Of a stretch of DNA of 52,226 bases, positions 43,998 to 52,226 are shown one piece after another. Within the stretch, counting starts at the first letter, position 1; the number at the start of each line of letters is the position of its first letter. The DNA is from Rhypophila decipiens. Taxonomy: Eukaryota; Ascomycota; Sordariomycetes; Sordariales; Naviculisporaceae. A program made the translations under genes and the position numbers. Location of the stretch: NCBI GenBank assembly GCA_033297075.1, contig MU858284.1:1-52226 (forward strand), written 5' to 3'. The notes below the pieces were generated by a model. That model saw nothing but the letters and a program-made list of their open reading frames with translations, searched no databases and was not told the origin of the DNA.

Positions 43998-45806
43998 ATG
44001 GAAGGATTTAAGGAGGATGGCATAACCGTTGCCGACACATGGGAGTGGCAGGTGCTTTGTTATTACGGACATCATGCGGGCTCTCCTCGCCCATCGCTGC
44101 TATGAGATGAGAGACCACGAGGTCATGGACCCATTCAGAGAAAAGCAGGCGTTGAATATGAGCCACAAGTCAGTCCACTGATATTCATCACCAACATGCC
44201 TGGGAGTGAACTGGGAAGCGGACATGGAAAGTATCTGGCCTTTGCGAGAGCTTCTAAAGTTCTAATGGTGACTGCGGAAATTCTATACCTTTACAGCGAT
44301 GAGTCTCTTGCAGCTTGCTTTGCGATTCAGAGTACAACTGGTTCCTTGACGGATGATAATTCCAGAAAGCCACCCGCTGGCCACGGGCAATAGTTGTTAA
44401 CCTCCTCTCAAAGCTTTGTGTATCTGTGACACATATCGGTTCTATTGCACATGTTTTGAATCATTGGCTAATGAGAAACAACGACAAAGAGCTTCGAGTT
44501 GAGAAACTGCTGGACTCTGCTCTCCGGCTCTGTATGATGATTGCCATCACGACGAATGCCGATAAGAGTCATCATGTGGTAGTCATTATCGAGTGCAAGA
44601 ACCACAAACAACAAATCGGGCTGACTCTCAACAGCCTCCAAGAGAGAAGGAACACGATCAAGTCGGTGCCTTGTTGCATGTCCTTGTTGCGATTGATGAC
44701 TATGGCTTCTGTTCATATTCTCGCCGACTCCGGGACCTGCCACTTTCAGCAAACATTGAACGATAGAAACCGAACAAGAGCTTGAACAGTGGTAGAGTCA
44801 ATAAACAATCGGAAGCTTGTTCTAGAAGCGCGTGGCGTTTTGACTGCAGAGCGATACATATAGTTGATCGTTTCCCCGGATCACCAATGTTTAGACGAGA
44901 ACTTGTTCGCTAATTAACACCACAGCAACGCGAGGTTCATGACCAACAGCTCGCAAACATAAAAGGGTGAGTCGAATCAAGCGGTAAGGGCAGCCCCAGT
45001 TCGCGATACGCACCTGACTGGCCGTCAGGTCAACTGTTAACACCCCGAGAGGCCATTTGATCTCATCTCATCTATCTACCATCACTCTACTGCTGGGCCC
45101 CACGAAGCTCTACAGAAAGCTCTACTCACGCTTGAAGAACAAGACACTTCAAGAGTTGTCCCCAGCCTCAACTAGGCATACCAGAGATAAACCTGCCTGG
45201 GTGATAATCAAAAGGTCAGTCACATCTGGTAAATTGCTTCCCACAACTACCACTAAACCTTGCACAAGAGCATCGCCACCTGGTCTCGTCCCATCTTCTA
45301 CTCGAATTCCAGCACACTCTTGTCCCCTGAATAACCTGCAAACCCAACTTGCCAATACAAGGAGATGTGCCACACTTATGAGCACCTCTTTTTCATGATC
45401 AAGTTGGGCGAAGGGCGACTTGTACGTACTAGACAGCTGACCTAGAATTCACCTCTTTAGCATATCTGGATCAAGCCTGAATTTTTCATCACAGCGCCCA
45501 AGTACTCCAAAAGGAAGTACCATCTCGCTTTGGAGGAGGCACCCTTTCACCACCTCACTGCTAAGGGCCACAACCTTTGGTGCGTCACGAGCTCCCAACT
45601 GCCCCTATCCCAGTCTATAAAAGACCTTTTCTTGCCGCAACAAGGTCAACCTTTGCCCCTGCGCAAGTCAATAGAATTTGAAGCTCTCCAAAGAAAGAGT
45701 ACAGAACAGGCACAGAGAAGACTGACATTGGCATCCCAGATAGAAGAAGCGTTTCGACAGCCGATCCAAAGGTTACCCGGTCTGGAACGTCAACTTCTTT
45801 CTCGAT

Positions 45807-48026
45807 ATGTCCGACCACCAAGGCTGGCCTCTTCCAGTGTCGTGGAGAAACCCCGGCAATAGGTCCCTGGCCAATGGCCAAGGACCGGAACACTTCGAGG
45901 CAGAAGAAGACGACTCAAGCCTCCAAGGGTTCCAGCAACTACATTCTATGCACGGCATGAATGCAGAGAGCCATCGTCACCCAGACAAAGCCAGACCACA
46001 ACACATAGAAGGGCCTCCAAACCGCCATATACCTGCAGCTTCTGAATCATTGACAAGCAGCGTCATGTTCGGACTAAACAGCGGTACGGTTCCTGACATC
46101 CCAGCCCAGACCCGACAGCATCATCGGAACACGAAATTACTGTACAACCTCTCCCAACTTGGCGCTTTGCCAGGGAGGGAGGGCGATGACATGTACAAAG
46201 ATCTCATGAAGAGGCTGAATAACATGGGAATCGAGATCCCGGGCCATACAGACAAGGCCCGGAACAAGGCACCCGGCGCAGACAGCTTTGCTACCTCCAA
46301 TGGCACCATCGGCGAAGCACTGGGCATCAATCATGGGTTGTTTCCAGCCCCATCAGCCGATCAGTCTCGGTTGGTGCAGCCTGCACGCTTCCCATACTTT
46401 GGCGCTCCAGACATCATGGACAATCAGCTGGCGGCTTTGTTGAACGGTCTGCCAAGAAACGATACCGCCTATCTTGCCTCCCATGACGAGATGTCGAATC
46501 ATTTGCTGGCCGGGTATACCCAACAGGCACTCGGACAGAACCAGACGTTCCAGTCTCATTATCCCAGCGCCGGATATCCTCCTGCCTCGACCCAGCAGCA
46601 TCACTGCCGAGCCCACTCTCTAGCAGGACGCTCAAGCGCCCTTCCGCCAAACTGTGCCACAGCAGCAACCTTCTCTCCCACCGCAACATACGGCCATCCC
46701 GTTTCACCCGCCATGGAAGTCCCCTCCTTGTCAACAACAACAATTCCCTTCAAGCCAATGTTGATGGTCCAAGAGCTCCAGAACAGGCATTACGACACCC
46801 ACCACCCCGGCGGAGCAAACATGATCCACGCCAACGATCCCACAATCCTCAACTTCCCATCCCCAACAGCAGCAGCCCTCTTGTCAACAGGCTGCTCAGA
46901 CAACTACAAAGGAAACCATCTCCTGTCGTCCAACCGAAGCGCCAACATTGCCGACAAAGACAACTGCTCCTTCTTCATCACCGGCCTACCACCCGGAATC
47001 GACACACGCATTCTACTAGCTCACGTCCGCGACGTAGGGCGTATCTTTGCGTCGTACATCAACCCCATAAACCCGGTCTTAGGGCATCTCACCTCGGCAG
47101 CTAAACTCGTCTTTTTTGAAAAGACCGCTGCCCAGCATTTCTGGGAACGGCACAGGGACCTACCCTTGATGGTATGCAAGAAAGCCGCCAAGGTTGTGCG
47201 GAACAGGATCAGAGTTGCTGAGCCGGACTGGCCGAGGAGCTATACCCGTGTGGTGGTCATTAGCGGGCCGGCAAAGATTGTTGAGCTGGGGGTTTTGATG
47301 AAAATCTTTGAGGCGCATTTTGTGTTTCATGTTGATACTATTATCGAGGATCCGCTTGAGTTGCCGGATGTTGATGTTGAGCAGGGGTGGAGGCTGCCTG
47401 AGGGGTGGAGGACGATTGAGATTCGGTTTGGGAGCTGGCGGAGCCAGGCGCAGACGAGCTTTCAGGTTCTGGGGAATCACCCTGACTATAGGGGGGTTAG
47501 GATTCGGTATGGGAGGGATCCTTGTGATCGGTTGAGAGAGGGGGAGAGGTGTTTGTATCAGGCTTTCGGCGGCGGCGTTGACCTGGGCCCGGTGGGTTTT
47601 GATGCTGCGGGAGTCGACAAACTGTGCGGATCTGATGAGCAGGACGAGGAGGAGGAGGAAGTTTGGGAGGAGGCGGAACAGGAGGTCGAAATATACTCGC
47701 CTCTGTTGTCCCCTCCGCCAATCTTTGGTGCTACTTTTGGAGGAGCTGCTGGTATTGCGAAGCTGGGCTCGTCGGTGGGCTCGCTGGCTGCCACGCCGCT
47801 GCTGAGCCAGAGCAACTCGCAGAGGTCCTGCAGCAGCAACTCGTCCTCGGCCAGCTCGGGAGGATTTTCAGAGATTGCAAGCAGCTTGCGATCTTGGAGA
47901 CGGACTCCGGGTCCTCCCTCCTCTTCACGCCGCCACAACGTCCAGAATCGCAACGACGAGGAGGATGAATCAGAGCCGAGCTCTCTGCTGACTGAAGAGA
48001 ACGTGTTCAACAAGTCGACAGTGTGA
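45807..48026 (+). CDS. RRM-type RNA-binding protein
   Basis: A single exon of 739 aa. Residues 1-380 are low-complexity, rich in Gln, Pro, Asn, His and Ser. About 386-465 form an RNA-recognition-motif fold: NCSFFITGLPPGID is the RNP2-like strand and SAAKLVFFEKTAAQHFW the RNP1-like strand, with weak aromatic consensus. A second, more degenerate RRM-like unit (VVVISGPAKIVELGVLMKIFEAHF to GVRIRYGRDPCDR) follows at about 477-580. The tail is acidic (DEQDEEEEEVWEEAEQE) and then Ser-rich. This layout is known from uncharacterised ascomycete RRM proteins; RNA targets are unknown. An open frame of 110 codons (45530-45862) overlaps the start. The first half uses C-ending codons, while the RRM region onward is G/T-ending. 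Confidence 0.78.
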   Translation: MSDHQGWPLPVSWRNPGNRSLANGQGPEHFEAEEDDSSLQGFQQLHSMHGMNAESHRHPDKARPQHIEGPPNRHIPAASESLTSSVMFGLNSGTVPDIPAQTRQHHRNTKLLYNLSQLGALPGREGDDMYKDLMKRLNNMGIEIPGHTDKARNKAPGADSFATSNGTIGEALGINHGLFPAPSADQSRLVQPARFPYFGAPDIMDNQLAALLNGLPRNDTAYLASHDEMSNHLLAGYTQQALGQNQTFQSHYPSAGYPPASTQQHHCRAHSLAGRSSALPPNCATAATFSPTATYGHPVSPAMEVPSLSTTTIPFKPMLMVQELQNRHYDTHHPGGANMIHANDPTILNFPSPTAAALLSTGCSDNYKGNHLLSSNRSANIADKDNCSFFITGLPPGIDTRILLAHVRDVGRIFASYINPINPVLGHLTSAAKLVFFEKTAAQHFWERHRDLPLMVCKKAAKVVRNRIRVAEPDWPRSYTRVVVISGPAKIVELGVLMKIFEAHFVFHVDTIIEDPLELPDVDVEQGWRLPEGWRTIEIRFGSWRSQAQTSFQVLGNHPDYRGVRIRYGRDPCDRLREGERCLYQAFGGGVDLGPVGFDAAGVDKLCGSDEQDEEEEEVWEEAEQEVEIYSPLLSPPPIFGATFGGAAGIAKLGSSVGSLAATPLLSQSNSQRSCSSNSSSASSGGFSEIASSLRSWRRTPGPPSSSRRHNVQNRNDEEDESEPSSLLTEENVFNKSTV

Positions 48027-49066
48027 AGAATTGTGTGGAGAATGGCTTTTCTAGGTGGTCATTGGGAAATTTTGGGAGAAACTTGAGATATGGGTGGACC
48101 GGTGTACTTGGGATGAACAGGTTCTCGCCGGTCTGACGGTGAATTTTCCTGTAACATGGTCAGAACAGAGTTGGACATCAGATTGAGCAAGAAGAATGTG
48201 GCGAGGGAATGTTTCTGTGCGATAATCCATGGTAAGAGAAGGAGTTTCATTTCTGGCTATTTTTATTTTTGGAGGTTGTAGAGATGCAGCTCATGTGCTT
48301 GTGTCGCTTGACAACAACAACAACAACAGAGGTTATGTTTGATGACGGTATGATCATGATAACGAGTCAGCCTGCTTTGCTTTGAGCTTCGATACCCCGA
48401 GAAGAGAAAGAGCTTTGTGTGATTATGAATAGATCATAGGTAGAACACCGCCTTCATATCGAGGATGACATAGGAGCTCTGGACTTTAGCGATAATGACT
48501 GCAGAGGATAATTGGCATGATTTGTTTGGTGGCTTCTTGTTTCCATCTTTAAGGACAGAAATAAACTTGATAATCTTTTTTTTTGGCAATGCTGTTTGTA
48601 TTTGTAACTTTCAGGGTTGAATCGATTTATGGATAACTTCAAGACAAATATCTGGTCTGGCTCGGGATGAAAGGCATTGTGTGATGTTGTCGTCCGTCGC
48701 TGCGGCTGTCGGCAACAGAGAGGACCATCCTTGCAGTAGATCGCTAGCTGGCCGCAGATGCCCATCGTTAGTGGGATCAACCGCCACTAGCTACCCCTGG
48801 ACCGGGCTGGCCAACCACCAACGGGACCACCTTCCCAGGTAGAGCGTGACCAGTTGTATCAAATATTTGTTTACAAAACCCCAAACACAAACTCTCGTTG
48901 GCGCAATTGAGCTCCTTTCTCGATTGCGTCGGATGCACAGCATATCAATTGCACAACATTGAGCTGCAGATTGCACGCCCGCCCATCGTCTTCCTACCCG
49001 CTCTCGTTTTGCGACAGACACCACAACACCGCCGACTCTCGCCGACAAAGCCCCTAAAATGCCACC
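48027..49066. other. Intergenic, about 1 kb
   Basis: This holds the 3' flank of the RRM gene and the promoter of HAUS6. A short CAA microsatellite lies at 48311-48329. A frame at 48898-49614 overlaps the HAUS6 start in another frame and is a shadow. Confidence 0.5.
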
Positions 49067-51532
49067 ATGTCGACTTCCTTTCTCTCCCGCACGAGATCAA
49101 CCCGCACACCCGCAAATACCGGAAAGCCAGCTCACACTCCGACGCGGATTACCTCGACGAGCACCGTCAGCTCCGTGAGCACTGTTGCGCCCTCCATCAG
49201 TTCCTCCGCTGCCTCCAACATTTCTCTCTTTCTCACCAACCTCCGACTCCTAGACCTCGATCTGCACCCAGAGTGGCCCGACATAAATGCTCAGACCTTC
49301 ACTGCCAAGGACGCCGCGCAGGGGCAAAAGAAGCGGATACAATGTGTCGAATGGGCGCTCTACCACCTCTTTACCCTCTGGGACCACGAGGAAGCTCGCA
49401 ACAAGCTCCGGCCTTTCTTCCCGCCCCTCGACCAGGTCCAGTCGCTGAACCTGCGCGCCGCGCTTCTCCGGTGCCTGGAACAGGCAAAGAAGAATGGCGT
49501 GCTGGGCCGCGATGCAGTGGTGCGCAAGACCATGCTAGACGAGTGCAAAGGGGAAAGACTGGCCGAAGTCCTGGCCGTCTTCTCCTCGGCGGTGCTGAAG
49601 AAGCTGGTTGCTGAACAACAGCTCAATAATCCTAGCTACCCTGCCCTGGCCCAGACCATTGCGCTCGAACACAGAGGATACACTGGCGAGCGGGCAGAGC
49701 TCAATACCCTCATACTGGCCCACAAGGTGTCTCTTCACCGGCTTTTGGATGATAAGAATGCTGCGCGGTCACGGTATAAGGAGTTCTCGGATCTCCTGAA
49801 GCTCAAGGAGGACGCGATTTCCCATAGGCGGGAGCAAATCGACTTGGCAAAGAGGGACCTAGATGCAAAAAGTGGAATATCCCAGGACCTGAAACTGGAC
49901 CTTCGACGGACAGTTCGGAATAACTGGTCTGGAAATGAGCATTGGATGGAGGCTCTCCTCTATGGAGACGGCCACGGGAGAAGGGATGGCCTTCTGTCTG
50001 CCCCCTTTGACAGAGTCTGGAGGAGGGTACAGTCTGGACGCTTGTCTGAGCTGCAGGACCAGTCAGGCGGGCTTTTGGAGCAGCTGGACAACAGAGTCCA
50101 AAATCAGAAATCACGAATCGAGAAATGGCAGTCTTTTCGGCAGCAAATGTTTGGCAAAGTCAGCTTGGATCGGGCCAAGGACGAGGCAAAGACAAGACCT
50201 AGGGAGAAGGGGATTGATCTTGGGTTCAGGACCCATGAGAATCTCCATCTTGGCCGTCTAAGCCCAAAGAAGCTGGCTCGCACAAAGCCGAGTGAGCTGC
50301 ATGGCGAGTACCAAAAAGTCATTCAAGGGCTAGAGGCCCAGTTGGCGAAACTGAGTCAAAGCAACATTCAGATCCCCGCTTTCTTCCAGAGACCCCAAGA
50401 GCACTGGGAGGCGGCAGCTACAAGTCCGGAGCCTGAGGTCATTTCCGAGATTAGTGATATCGAAGATGACTTGCAGCCCATTTCGGCCCCTGAGCCTGAG
50501 CCTGCAAAACCTGTAGAACAAGTCTACGAGTCGCCTCTGCGAAGAACAAAGACGCTGAGGGAAAGGGTATATCCCAGAGAGGAGGAGCCGATATCTGCGT
50601 CTGAACTCCGCAGATCTTTAACGCTGCAGTTTAAAAACAACAAACTAAGCGGACGACGTGGACGGTATGAATCACCCACCAGGAGCCCAGAGCGAGGAGA
50701 CATTACTCCCCCAGAATTGGCCTCTGCCTCGCAATATTCTACACCAAGACCAGGCCGACTAGCCACCCCTGAGCGTGCCTCAGAGGCCACCATCAAGCAG
50801 CCACCATCTCTATCACCTACACAGCAGATGGCTGACCAGATCCTCGCCTCTGTGAATGCCGCCTCTCCTTCCCCAGCCAAAAAACGCCACACGCTCTCCC
50901 TCGCCGAGCGCACACGTCTGTCCATGGCCGCCCGTCGAACTTCCCAGGTGGCACTGAAACTAGGCGAAGTCGACGAGGATGAGCTAGAAGAGCTTGATCG
51001 TCTCTCCATCAGAAGACCACCACCAAGGATCTCCATAGACCCTGCCGCGCCGCCCAGTCCAGAGCGCCAGTACTCGCCCACCCGTAGAAGACCGCGCAAC
51101 GGGAGTGTCGTGGAGACCATATCAGAAGACCACGAACATGATCACTTCGAGAGTCAGAGTTCCAATAACGAAGAACCCGAGCCCGAATACGAAGACCTCG
51201 TATCAAGAACAAGACGAAGCATGGCTGGTTTCGAGGCGGCTAGACAGAAGGCCCAGCTCGAGAGGCGCAGATCTCAGAGGAAATCGAGACAAGCAAGTGC
51301 AAGTAAACCGAGCAACAGCTATTTCTCCACGAGCACATCGCTAGATGAGGAAGATGATGAAGATGACTTGACAATCACTGGCGGTGGGATGGATTCTACA
51401 CTGTTGATAGCAGAGGAGCTCATGAGCGGCGAGGGCCAGAATGATTACGATGCCGTGTTTATGAGCCGGCCCAAGATCAAGACTAGCCCTGTTGGAACGC
51501 CCACCAAGTTCTCTGGTATTTGGGATGATTGA
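49067..51532 (+). CDS. HAUS6: Augmin complex subunit 6 (HAUS6-type)
   Basis: A single exon of 821 aa. Residues 1-45 are Ser/Thr-rich and disordered. About 50-270 match the HAUS6 N-terminal domain, with SLFLTNLRLLDLDLHPEWPDI, then FTAKDAAQGQKKRIQCVEWALYHLF and LDQVQSLNLRAALLRCLEQAKK. A coiled-coil region with SHRREQIDLAKRDLDAK and later Glu/Lys-rich helices reaches about 440. The rest is disordered, with Ser/Pro-rich and acidic stretches typical of regulated mitotic proteins. Augmin binds the side of existing microtubules and recruits gamma-tubulin to branch new ones during mitosis; it is present in filamentous ascomycetes but absent from budding yeast. The ATG context (GCCACCATGTC) is near optimal. 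This looks like a core gene. Confidence 0.88.
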   Translation: MSTSFLSRTRSTRTPANTGKPAHTPTRITSTSTVSSVSTVAPSISSSAASNISLFLTNLRLLDLDLHPEWPDINAQTFTAKDAAQGQKKRIQCVEWALYHLFTLWDHEEARNKLRPFFPPLDQVQSLNLRAALLRCLEQAKKNGVLGRDAVVRKTMLDECKGERLAEVLAVFSSAVLKKLVAEQQLNNPSYPALAQTIALEHRGYTGERAELNTLILAHKVSLHRLLDDKNAARSRYKEFSDLLKLKEDAISHRREQIDLAKRDLDAKSGISQDLKLDLRRTVRNNWSGNEHWMEALLYGDGHGRRDGLLSAPFDRVWRRVQSGRLSELQDQSGGLLEQLDNRVQNQKSRIEKWQSFRQQMFGKVSLDRAKDEAKTRPREKGIDLGFRTHENLHLGRLSPKKLARTKPSELHGEYQKVIQGLEAQLAKLSQSNIQIPAFFQRPQEHWEAAATSPEPEVISEISDIEDDLQPISAPEPEPAKPVEQVYESPLRRTKTLRERVYPREEEPISASELRRSLTLQFKNNKLSGRRGRYESPTRSPERGDITPPELASASQYSTPRPGRLATPERASEATIKQPPSLSPTQQMADQILASVNAASPSPAKKRHTLSLAERTRLSMAARRTSQVALKLGEVDEDELEELDRLSIRRPPPRISIDPAAPPSPERQYSPTRRRPRNGSVVETISEDHEHDHFESQSSNNEEPEPEYEDLVSRTRRSMAGFEAARQKAQLERRRSQRKSRQASASKPSNSYFSTSTSLDEEDDEDDLTITGGGMDSTLLIAEELMSGEGQNDYDAVFMSRPKIKTSPVGTPTKFSGIWDD

Positions 51533-51840
51533 ACTGCTGTATGGATATTTTATTGACACATAGCTAGCACTCATGCATGGATAGCAGTCGCCGCACCTCA
51601 CGCGTGTAACCTTGTTTCTTGAAATATACCCATGGTCTGGATTGTTGGCTGTCATGCCGGGACGTGAATCTGAGCAAGTATACTTACAACCGGCTTTCTA
51701 GTAGCCGAGCGTGCATTTCCGTTTGGTACACGAAAAAAGTTGAATTCCTTTGCCCTTTATACTTGGTTAGCTCGGGAGCGTTTATATTAGCCCCCTACTT
51801 CGTAAGGGGTAGCAAAACCCTAGGACATAGCAATATTGTA

Positions 51841-52005
51841 GGATATTTAACCTACTAAACTACACTAAAATTTAGTTATATTTAATTACTTATACCTAAG
51901 TATAACTTTTTTCCTAATGATATTAATTAAGTTATATATAAATAGTAATAGTTAACTAAATTATAATAATTAGTATTCTCTTTATAAATTAGATTCTAAC
52001 TATTT
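51841..52005. other. AT-rich, TpA-rich segment
   Basis: About 165 bp are almost entirely A and T, with many TA and TTAA steps, in sharp contrast with the flanking sequence. This is what repeat-induced point mutation leaves in transposon DNA. A direct pair of GTGGATCC sites (52071-52078, 52083-52090) follows. No gene is present in 51533-52226. Confidence 0.6.
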
Positions 52006-52133
52006 GTAACGACAGCTATGACGGATGAGGCTATCGGGGCTAACGCCACGTTCCGTCAGCGAGATGCAAAGTGGATCCAACTGTGGATCCTACCTCGATT
52101 ATAAAGTGTCACGACCACACAGCAGATTCTTCC

Positions 52134-52226
52134 TGTGACGATTTGGGAATCTAGAACCACACCACTAGGCCAAACCTCCTTAAAAAGGATGCCAAATTCT
52201 AAGCTGCAAGCTAGCCTTAGAATTGT
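52134..52226 (-). repeat. tRNA-headed short repeat, copy 3 (inverted, diverged)
   Basis: Read on the minus strand it starts with a 9-bp hairpin (AATTCTAAG/CTTAGAATT), then GCATCCTTTTT, the core TGGCCTAGTGG, GGTTCTAGA and CGTCACA. This is the same order of parts as the copies at 1-92 and 335-432, with a different hairpin sequence but conserved hairpin structure. Confidence 0.65.

Larger units (their letters stand above)
42582..45806. other. Intergenic, about 3.2 kb
   Basis: The left part is the promoter and A/G-rich leader of the GH72 gene (read leftward). No further gene is supported. A cluster of TACGGATA/TATCCGTA sites lies at 43797-43890 and a tRNA-like 5' half at 43976-43997. The right part, with many C/T-rich runs, should contain the promoter and 5' leader of the RRM gene. 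An open frame at 45530-45862 overlaps that gene's start. Confidence 0.45.

Noticed and set aside
48898..49614. 238-aa frame overlapping the start of HAUS6
   Set aside because: Different frame over clear HAUS6 N-terminal sequence; no domain.
1..52226. CRISPR arrays, rRNA genes, bacterial operons
   Set aside because: No regularly spaced repeats, no rRNA-like sequence, and gene structure is eukaryotic throughout.

Overview
The window looks like a piece of a filamentous ascomycete genome (Pezizomycotina, probably Sordariomycetes). Most genes carry one to three short introns of 47-143 bp with GTRNGT-type donors, CTAAC/CTAAT branch points and YAG acceptors. The families seen (GH72 glucanosyltransferase, multi-WSC secreted protein, Clr5 domain, Fungal_N domain, NEP1-like protein, augmin HAUS6) fit that group. 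Related tRNA-headed repeats sit in opposite orientation at the two ends, so the window may be a whole contig that stops in repeats.

Layout. 1-432: two direct copies of a hairpin plus tRNA-like repeat. 816-2949: a small secreted Cys-rich protein (+) convergent with a caspase-like protease (-). 4243-5094: a membrane protein. 6296-7004: a dimeric alpha/beta-barrel (ABM-like) protein, convergent with a 776-aa Fungal_N plus beta-propeller protein (7468-10011, -). 10600-12267: a BAHD/Tri101-type acyltransferase (-). 14003-16570: a secreted protein with four WSC domains. 16571-24127 and 24820-30394 are nearly empty of genes (about 13 kb in total) and are separated by a small Clr5-domain gene. 30395-31267: a NEP1-like protein. 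32755-34937: two divergent, decayed kinase genes (pfkB/MAK32-like and NMP kinase-like). 35596-36263: a second small secreted Cys-rich protein (-). 37217-40216: a Fungal_N/ankyrin gene with an in-frame stop (-). 41169-42581: a GPI-anchored GH72 enzyme (-). 45807-48026: an RRM-type protein. 49067-51532: HAUS6. 51533-52226: an AT-rich tail and the terminal repeat.

The window mixes two kinds of gene. The housekeeping-like ones are GH72, the RRM protein and HAUS6, all on the right. The accessory ones are the two secreted Cys-rich proteins, the NEP1-like protein, the WSC protein, the caspase-like protease, two Fungal_N proteins, the Clr5 gene, an acyltransferase and at least three broken genes. Fungal_N and caspase domains are families linked to fungal NLR/incompatibility-type responses, and the secreted proteins are of kinds linked to host interaction. 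No operon-like unit is visible. Any joint function of the caspase-like and Fungal_N genes is inference.
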